Assembly (NCBI GenBank): GCA_937892345.1
Contig: CALAGF010000365.1
Span: 1-11,883, forward strand
Reading direction: 5' to 3'
DNA: 11,883 bases
Source: an uncultured Rhodocyclaceae bacterium
Lineage (GTDB): Bacteria; Pseudomonadota; Gammaproteobacteria; Burkholderiales; Rhodocyclaceae
Under the pieces are notes generated by a model. That model did not search any database. It saw only the letters and a program-made list of their open reading frames with translations, and was not told the DNA's origin. Within the stretch, counting starts at the first letter, position 1; every line of letters begins with the position of its first letter. A program made the translations under genes and the position numbers. Shown piece by piece: positions 6,733 to 11,883 of the stretch.

Positions 6733-7072
6733 CGCGTACCCAGTCCAGTGTCTCACCATCGATCAGGATGCAGTCAAAACGGCATTCACAGTCTCCGCGC
6801 CGGGCCAGGTAGTGGCGCGCGGCAAGGATGATGCGCCTTTGTTTGAGGGCGGTGATGCTGGCGCCAGCCCCGCCGTAATCCTTGCTCGAACGCTGCCTCA
6901 CCTCTACAAAGACCAGGGTGCTGCCGTCGCGCATGATCAAGTCGATTTCTCCGCCCTTTACCCGGAAGTTACGGTCAACCGGCTGGAATCCACGATTTTG
7001 CAGGTGGCGTTCGGCGCGCAATTCGGCTTCGCGGCCCTTCGCCACGGTGGTATCGTTGGTCTTTGCTCGCAT
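6707..7072 (-). CDS. yraN: YraN family (UPF0102) endonuclease-like protein
   Basis: This 121-residue cytosolic protein has the restriction-endonuclease-like fold typical of YraN. GREAELRAERHLQNRGF covers 13-29. NFRVKGGEIDLIMRD (35-49) carries E42 and D44. LVFVEVRQR (53-61) carries the E57-V-R59 form of the ExK motif. A KQRRI...AARHYLARR helix follows. The acidic residues expected of a metal-dependent nuclease are present, but the family's biochemical activity is unsettled to my knowledge. ATG 7072 was chosen because the family consensus begins immediately after it; upstream codons read into the divergent rsmI gene. It is the first gene of the minus-strand cluster, 11 bp from the rsmI start, and overlaps the HIRAN gene at its 3' end. 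The yraN-SIS-dolP order matches E. coli, where lpoA normally precedes yraN; lpoA is absent here. Confidence 0.93.
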   Translation of the reverse strand: MRAKTNDTTVAKGREAELRAERHLQNRGFQPVDRNFRVKGGEIDLIMRDGSTLVFVEVRQRSSKDYGGAGASITALKQRRIILAARHYLARRGDCECRFDCILIDGETLDWVRDAFVVDTA

Positions 7073-7083
7073 TGCTGAAATAA

Positions 7084-7926
7084 ATGACAAATAAGTACGG
7101 TGAATTGTACGTCGTGCCGACTCCCTTGGGAAACCTGGCAGATCTGACAAGGCGTGCCGAGGAAGTGCTGCGCAATGTGGCCTGGGTTGCCGCGGAAGAT
7201 ACGCGGCACAGCGGCCCCTTGCTGAAACAACTCGGTTCGCAGGCGCGGACCCTACCTGCACATCAGCACAACGAACAGGCAGCGGCTGCTCGCATTATCG
7301 AAAAGCTGCATGCCGGCGAATCGGTAGCGCTGATTTCAGATGCTGGCACCCCGGGAATTTCCGATCCGGGCGCCCGGGTTGTCGCGGCAGTTCGTGAAGC
7401 CGGTTGCCGAGTGGTTCCCTTGCCCGGTCCGTGTGCGGCGGTTACCGCACTGTCCGCCTCGGGGTTGGCTGATGAGCATTTTCTGTTCTATGGCTTTCTG
7501 CCGGCCAAGGGCGGACAGCGACGTCAGGCGCTGCAGGCATTGCGTGATTACCCGTTTGCATTGGTGTTTTACGAGGCACCGCATCGGATTCTGGATACCG
7601 TAGCCGATCTGGAGGCGGTGTTTGGTGAGCGGACGCTGGTGATTGCCCGGGAGCTGACCAAACTGTTCGAAACCATCCATGTCTGCCCGTTGACCGCAGC
7701 ACTCGACTGGCTGGGCGAAGATGCCAACCGTCAGCGCGGCGAATTTGTGCTGATGGTATCCGGCGCCCCTGCGGGCGAAGATGATGGCGAGGGGGAGCGG
7801 GTGCTGGCCTTGCTGCTGGCGGAAAATCTACCGGTCAAACAGGCTTGCAAGCTTGCTTCGGCGATCACCGGGGCGCACAAGAATGCGCTCTACGAACGCG
7901 CTTTGCAGCTTCGCGAAAATGGGTAA
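7084..7926 (+). CDS. rsmI: 16S rRNA (cytidine(1402)-2'-O)-methyltransferase RsmI
   Basis: This enzyme uses SAM to 2'-O-methylate C1402 in the ribosomal decoding centre. The 280-residue chain matches the E. coli length (286). It shows the family features in order: GELYVVPTPLGNLADLT near the N-terminus, AAEDTRHSG, HQHNEQ, SDAGTPGISDPG (from S85), VPLPGPCAAVTALSASGL, GFLPAKGGQRR, FYEAPHR, ARELTKLFETIH, and RGEFVLMVSG. A C-terminal KNALYERAL segment closes it. ATG 7084 begins the conserved N-terminus with only a short lead. The upstream Shine-Dalgarno is weak (gaaat). It is divergent from yraN, so its promoter must lie within the yraN 5' coding region; no clear hexamer pair was found there. The next gene begins 67 bp downstream on the same strand, with no terminator seen between. 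Confidence 0.96.
   Translation: MTNKYGELYVVPTPLGNLADLTRRAEEVLRNVAWVAAEDTRHSGPLLKQLGSQARTLPAHQHNEQAAAARIIEKLHAGESVALISDAGTPGISDPGARVVAAVREAGCRVVPLPGPCAAVTALSASGLADEHFLFYGFLPAKGGQRRQALQALRDYPFALVFYEAPHRILDTVADLEAVFGERTLVIARELTKLFETIHVCPLTAALDWLGEDANRQRGEFVLMVSGAPAGEDDGEGERVLALLLAENLPVKQACKLASAITGAHKNALYERALQLRENG
7104..7132 (-). promoter_or_regulatory. Candidate sigma70 promoter for the yraN-channel cluster
   Basis: On the minus strand, TTCCCA (7127-7132) and TACAAT (7104-7109) lie 17 bp apart. The first matches the -35 consensus at 4 of 6 bases and the second the -10 at 5 of 6. Transcription would start near 7097, giving a leader of about 25 nt before yraN. The elements lie inside the first codons of rsmI, as they must because the two starts are only 11 bp apart. 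Found by eye only. Confidence 0.33.
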
Positions 7927-7993
7927 AAACAACGCAGCAGTCAGGGTTGTAGTAGAGTCATGCCCATAATTGACCGACTAATCGTTTAATACG

Positions 7994-10969
7994 ATGAAAA
8001 TACTCCTGATCGAGCAAAACCGGGTTTTTCAGGCGATTCTGGTGAGGGCTGCGGCCGAGCGCTCGATCACCTTGACTTCGGTCGCGACTGCGGCGGAAGG
8101 GATCGCCGCGCTGGCAGCGGGGGAGTTTGATTTCATTTGCATTACCCGCCATTTGCCGGATGGCGACGGCCTTGATCTTGCGGGCCGGATTCGTGACCTG
8201 CCGGCCCATGTTTTTACCCCCTTGATCCTGCTGACGGCAGATTCGACCCCGGGTTTGACCGAGGAAGCCCTGAACCGGGGCATCACTGAGGTTTTTCACA
8301 AGCAGGCGATCGAAGAGCTGCTGATTTTCATTACCCGTTTTCAGGAGTTCAACCGCCCCTTCTCCGGCAAGATTCTCTATGTCGAAGACTCGGTTGCTCA
8401 GGCGGGGTTGCTGGAACAGCAATTGGCGGTCCGTGGTTTGCGCGTCGATTGGCATGCCACGGGTGAGTCAGCCTGGCAGGCTTTTCTCGCCAATGAATAC
8501 GAACTGGTGGTGACCGACATCAATCTCGGCGAAGGCATGAGCGGCCTGGCGCTGACCAACCGCATCCGGCGCCTCCAGGGGCCAAAGGGTGATACGCCGA
8601 TTCTCGCGGTCAGTGCCTTTGACGATGTGGTTCGCCGGATCAATCTGTTCCACCTCGGTGTGAATGATTATGTGACCAAGCCGGTTTCCCGGCAGGAGCT
8701 GATCGCCCGGGTCAATAATCTGGTCGGGCGTCGCCAGTTACAAAATGAAGTCCGCCGCGAGGCGCGCCAGCGTTTTGATCGGGTGCTGCTTGATCTCGCG
8801 CACAGCACGCTGGCTGCGCGCGGTGAACTGGCGGGCGCCTTGCAGGAAATCTGCCGCTTGGCAGCGGCTGCGTTGGGTGTCAGTGCGGCAGTCTGGCTGC
8901 ATGACAGCGAGGGTCAACTCGTCCGTCGGAGCTGCTCCCTGAGCAATGGTGAACAGCCGCATGACGCGCCAATGCTGCTGGCGCGGGAGTTCCCAAAATA
9001 TTTCGCGGCCTTGGCCGAAGGGCGGATGCTCTCCATCCGCGATGCGGCAAACCATCCGTCGTCTTGCGAATTGGCGGTTGCTTATTTGCAGTTGGCCAAT
9101 GTCGGTGCCTTGCTGGATATTCCGGTGCGCCGGGGAGAGCGTTTGCAGGGGGTGCTCTGCCTGGAAAATCCCTCTTCACCGCGCGACTGGACGGCGGAAG
9201 AAGAGTCTTTTGCGCTCAGCCTCGGCGAGCAGGTGGTCAGGGTGCTGGGGGCGTACGAGCACTGGGAGTCTGAACAGGCGCTGCATCTGGCGCAGCAGGT
9301 CATGCAGGTAGCGCCGATTTCGATTGTGATTACCGATGCGCAGCAGCAGATCGTTTTCGTCAACGACGCCTTTGAGCAGAGCACCGGTTACTCATTGGCT
9401 GATACCGTGGGGAAAACGCCCAATATCCTGCGTTCGGATCGCCATGATGCGCAGTTTTTTCGTGACATGTGGTCTACGCTCCATGCCGCCGGCAGTTGGC
9501 AGGGCGAAGTCTGGGACCGGCGCAAGACGGGAGAGGTGTATCCCAAGCGCCTGCTGATCAAGCAGTTGAGCAATGATCAGGGTGAGGCAACGCATTATCT
9601 TGGCATGTCGCTGGATGTGTCGCTGGAGCGCGAGCAGCAGGCGCAGATCGAATATCTGGCATATCACGACAGTTTGACCGGGCTGGCCAATCGACTGTTG
9701 TTCTCGGATCGCCTCAGTCAGGCATTGCGCAAGGCGGCACGTAACGAAAACCGGGTGGCGGTGATTTTCATCGATCTGGATCGTTTCAAGCTGATCAACG
9801 ATTCCTTCGGCCATGAAACCGGGGATCAGTTGTTGCGTGAAATATCTTCCCGTATCAAGCGTTGCGTGCGCGAGGAAGACACGCTCTGCCGGCAGGGTGG
9901 CGACGAGTTTCTGATCATCATCGATGGTTTCGAAGATACCGGCGCCCTGAGCGTCATCTGCGAGCGCATCATGTCCATGGTGTCCGAGCCGGTGCAGTTG
10001 ATTGGCAAGGAATTCCTGCCGCAAATTTCCATGGGGATTTCGCTCTTCCCCGAAGATGCGGACAACGAGTCCGATCTGGTGAAGAACGCCGATATGGCGA
10101 TGTATCACGCCAAGAGCCTGGGTCGGAATCGCTACCAGTTTTTTACCGACGAGCTGAATCAGAAAACCCAGTTGCGGGCCAATCTGGAAAGCGAATTGCG
10201 TCAGGCGCTGGTCACTGGCGAAGGCTTTCGCATGGCCTATCAGCCCAAAATTGGCTGTAGCTCGGAGGGGCTGGTCGGCCTTGAGGCGCTGGTGCGCTGG
10301 ATTCATCCAGTGCGCGGCTTTGTGCCGCCTGACCAGTTCATTGGTGTTGCGGAAGATGCCTTGCTGATTGACCGTCTGGGTGACTGGATCGTGAACGCCG
10401 TACTCAAGCAGGTGGCGGCATGGCGGGGTGGCCCCTTGGCCAATATTCCAGTGGCGATCAATATTTCTCCGTTGCAGCTACGCAATCCGGGTTTTGTCAC
10501 GCGCTTGGGCCAGGCCGCCGACGCGCTGGGTGTGGAGCGCCGGCTGATCGAACTGGAAATTACTGAAGGCGTGTTCATCGGCGATATCGACGGCGCCCGG
10601 CTGTTACTCGACAGCATCAAGCAAGGGGGGTTCAAGCTGACCCTCGATGACTTTGGTTCTGGCTATTCGAGCTTCAGTTATCTGGCCAGTCTGCCGCTCG
10701 ATGCCCTGAAGGTTGATCGCGAGTTTGTCTGGAATCTGGGGCAGAGTTCGCGCTCTGATTCGGTGCTCAAGGCGATTGTCGCACTGGCTCAGGAACTGGA
10801 TCTGGAACTGGTCGCCGAAGGGGTGGAAACAACGGAGCAGGCCGAATGGCTGCAGGCAGCCGGTGCGGATATCGCTCAAGGGTATTTCTACGGTCGACCG
10901 GAGTTTCCTGAAGGTCTTCAAAAATTCGACAAATTTCTGCAGAAAAAGATATGCAATTCAAAGAACTGA
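7994..10969 (+). CDS. REC-REC-GAF-PAS-GGDEF-EAL cyclic-di-GMP enzyme
   Basis: This 991-residue cytosolic protein can in principle both make and degrade c-di-GMP. REC1 (1-~118) is degenerate: the acceptor position is T51 (ICITRHLPDGDG) and the acidic pair is E7-Q8. REC2 (~126-248) is intact, with E131/D132, D175 (VVTDINLGEG) and K229 (TKP). A GAF-like domain covers ~262-420 and PAS ~431-545 (ITDAQQQIVFVNDAFEQSTGYS). GGDEF (~553-715) has the exact signature at 635-639 and an I-site RxxD (R626-EE-D629), so product inhibition is expected. EAL (~735-975) has E764-A-L, NISPLQL, ELEITEG, DDFGSGYSS (D885, D886), LKVDREF, LVAEGVE and AQGY, all consistent with an active phosphodiesterase. No membrane segment is seen. 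The start at ATG 7994 begins REC1 cleanly but has no Shine-Dalgarno. The 3' end overlaps pyrC by 19 bp. Confidence 0.95.
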   Translation: MKILLIEQNRVFQAILVRAAAERSITLTSVATAAEGIAALAAGEFDFICITRHLPDGDGLDLAGRIRDLPAHVFTPLILLTADSTPGLTEEALNRGITEVFHKQAIEELLIFITRFQEFNRPFSGKILYVEDSVAQAGLLEQQLAVRGLRVDWHATGESAWQAFLANEYELVVTDINLGEGMSGLALTNRIRRLQGPKGDTPILAVSAFDDVVRRINLFHLGVNDYVTKPVSRQELIARVNNLVGRRQLQNEVRREARQRFDRVLLDLAHSTLAARGELAGALQEICRLAAAALGVSAAVWLHDSEGQLVRRSCSLSNGEQPHDAPMLLAREFPKYFAALAEGRMLSIRDAANHPSSCELAVAYLQLANVGALLDIPVRRGERLQGVLCLENPSSPRDWTAEEESFALSLGEQVVRVLGAYEHWESEQALHLAQQVMQVAPISIVITDAQQQIVFVNDAFEQSTGYSLADTVGKTPNILRSDRHDAQFFRDMWSTLHAAGSWQGEVWDRRKTGEVYPKRLLIKQLSNDQGEATHYLGMSLDVSLEREQQAQIEYLAYHDSLTGLANRLLFSDRLSQALRKAARNENRVAVIFIDLDRFKLINDSFGHETGDQLLREISSRIKRCVREEDTLCRQGGDEFLIIIDGFEDTGALSVICERIMSMVSEPVQLIGKEFLPQISMGISLFPEDADNESDLVKNADMAMYHAKSLGRNRYQFFTDELNQKTQLRANLESELRQALVTGEGFRMAYQPKIGCSSEGLVGLEALVRWIHPVRGFVPPDQFIGVAEDALLIDRLGDWIVNAVLKQVAAWRGGPLANIPVAINISPLQLRNPGFVTRLGQAADALGVERRLIELEITEGVFIGDIDGARLLLDSIKQGGFKLTLDDFGSGYSSFSYLASLPLDALKVDREFVWNLGQSSRSDSVLKAIVALAQELDLELVAEGVETTEQAEWLQAAGADIAQGYFYGRPEFPEGLQKFDKFLQKKICNSKN

Positions 10970-11883
10970 GTATTACCCGACCAGACGACTGGCATCTCCA
11001 TCTGCGTGACGGAGAAGCGCTGTCCGCTGTATTGCCGCATACCGCCCGCCAGTTCGGCAGGGCCATCGTGATGCCCAACCTCAAGCCGCCGGTGACTACT
11101 GTCGAGCAGGCTGCGGCGTATCGTGACCGCATTCTGGCGGCGCTGCCCGCCGGCATGGCCTTCGAGCCCTTGATGACGCTTTATCTTTCCGACAACACAC
11201 CGGCCAGCGAGATCGCCAAGGCGGTCGCTTCAGGTTTCGTCAAGGCGGTAAAGCTTTATCCTGCTGGCGCGACGACGAATTCCGATGCCGGGCTGACTGC
11301 CATTGAAAAAGCCTACGATACGCTGGCGGAAATGGCGCGCCTGGGTCTGCCCTTGCTGGTGCATGGCGAAGTGACCGATCCTGCGGTCGACCTGTTTGAC
11401 CGGGAAAAAATGTTCATTGATACGGTGTTGCTGCCGCTGGTTCAGCGTTTCCCGACGCTGCGGGTGGTGATGGAACACATTACGACCAAGGATGCTGCGG
11501 AATTTGTCGCTTCTGCACCGTCGACCGTGGCAGCAACCATTACCGCGCATCACCTGCTCTACAACCGCAACGCGATTTTTCAGGGCGGGGTTCGTCCGCA
11601 CTGGTACTGTCTGCCTGTCCTCAAGCGGGAAACGCATCGCGAGGCTTTGGTCGCGGCGGCAATTTCGGGCAATCCCCGGTTTTTCCTCGGAACCGATTCG
11701 GCTCCCCACGCCAAAATGACCAAGGAAGCAGCCTGCGGCTGTGCCGGGTGCTATACCGCCTATGCTGCGATCGAACTGTACGCCGAGGCATTCGAACGTG
11801 CGGGTGCGCTGGACAAGCTCGAAGCCTTTGCCAGCTTGAATGGCCCACGCTTCTACGGCCTGGCACCGAGCACCGAACACATC
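10951..11883 (+). CDS. pyrC: Dihydroorotase PyrC, C-terminus cut by window end
   Basis: This is a class II (homodimeric, E. coli-type) dihydroorotase. It interconverts N-carbamoyl-L-aspartate and dihydroorotate, the third step of pyrimidine synthesis. The 311 codons present compare with about 348 in E. coli PyrC, so roughly 35 residues are missing. Metal ligands and catalytic residues are all visible, one position lower than in E. coli. H15 and H17 lie in DDWHLHLRDG, and K101, the lysine carbamylated in the family, lies in VKLYPAGATTNSD. H138 lies in LLVHGEVTD, H176 in MEHITT and D249 in GTDSAPH. ITAHHLLYNRN and GGVRPHWYCLP are also typical. No stop occurs before the edge. ATG 10951 was chosen because family homology starts there. 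It lies 19 bp inside the GGDEF-EAL gene, after a purine-rich but weak ribosome site (agaaaaag). Confidence 0.96.
   Translation, partial: MQFKELSITRPDDWHLHLRDGEALSAVLPHTARQFGRAIVMPNLKPPVTTVEQAAAYRDRILAALPAGMAFEPLMTLYLSDNTPASEIAKAVASGFVKAVKLYPAGATTNSDAGLTAIEKAYDTLAEMARLGLPLLVHGEVTDPAVDLFDREKMFIDTVLLPLVQRFPTLRVVMEHITTKDAAEFVASAPSTVAATITAHHLLYNRNAIFQGGVRPHWYCLPVLKRETHREALVAAAISGNPRFFLGTDSAPHAKMTKEAACGCAGCYTAYAAIELYAEAFERAGALDKLEAFASLNGPRFYGLAPSTEHI

Noticed and set aside
7073..7261. Longer yraN start adding 63 residues
   Set aside because: The extension is antisense to the rsmI 5' end, is Arg/Pro/Ala-rich, and precedes the point where the YraN family consensus begins.
7970..7990. TTGACC and TTTAAT before the GGDEF-EAL gene as a sigma70 promoter
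   Set aside because: The two hexamers are only nine bases apart, far short of the 16-18 bp needed.
9392..10306. 304-codon open frame on the minus strand, antisense to the GGDEF-EAL gene
   Set aside because: It is entirely covered by a strongly supported gene on the other strand, has no recognisable domain and reads like reverse-complement shadow protein. Long antisense frames are common in GC-rich DNA.

Overview
The window looks like chromosomal DNA of a GC-rich Gram-negative bacterium, most likely a betaproteobacterium of the Rhodocyclales type (Dechloromonas/Azonexus-like). That placement is inferred from protein character and gene order; no rRNA or tRNA gene is present to confirm it. The first 20 bases are not genomic: they match the 3' end of the Illumina TruSeq read-2 adapter. 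The window therefore begins at an untrimmed contig or read edge, and the first gene is truncated there.

Layout. (1) 21-2934, plus strand: two overlapping signalling genes. The first is a 5'-truncated PAS-PAS-HisKA-HATPase histidine kinase. The second is a REC-HisKA-HATPase protein, a kinase with an N-terminal receiver. Together they look like a phosphorelay pair. (2) 2951-7072, minus strand: a tight six-gene cluster. In transcription order it holds yraN, a HIRAN-domain protein with an apparent signal peptide, a phosphoheptose isomerase (GmhA/DiaA family), a two-BON-domain outer-membrane lipoprotein (DolP/YraP family), a small four-helix membrane protein (DUF6394-like) and a two-RCK potassium channel. 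(3) 7084-11883, plus strand: rsmI, whose start is only 11 bp from the divergent yraN start. It is followed by a 991-residue REC-REC-GAF-PAS-GGDEF-EAL cyclic-di-GMP enzyme, whose 3' end overlaps the start of pyrC. pyrC runs off the right edge.

How they fit together. The rsmI / yraN-gmhA-dolP block is the counterpart of the Escherichia coli rsmI / lpoA-yraN-diaA-dolP locus, without lpoA and with a HIRAN gene inserted. Its products point to envelope upkeep: the LPS heptose precursor, an outer-membrane quality lipoprotein, and K+ flux. The flanking genes are signal transduction. No mobile element, CRISPR array, RNA gene or convincing intrinsic terminator was seen. Genes are packed almost without spacers; the longest gap is 67 bp, between rsmI and the cyclic-di-GMP gene.

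No wholly new system is evident. The most promising leads are the exported HIRAN protein inside an envelope operon, the channel plus uncharacterised membrane-protein pair, the GGDEF-EAL protein with a non-phosphorylatable first receiver, and its overlap with pyrC.
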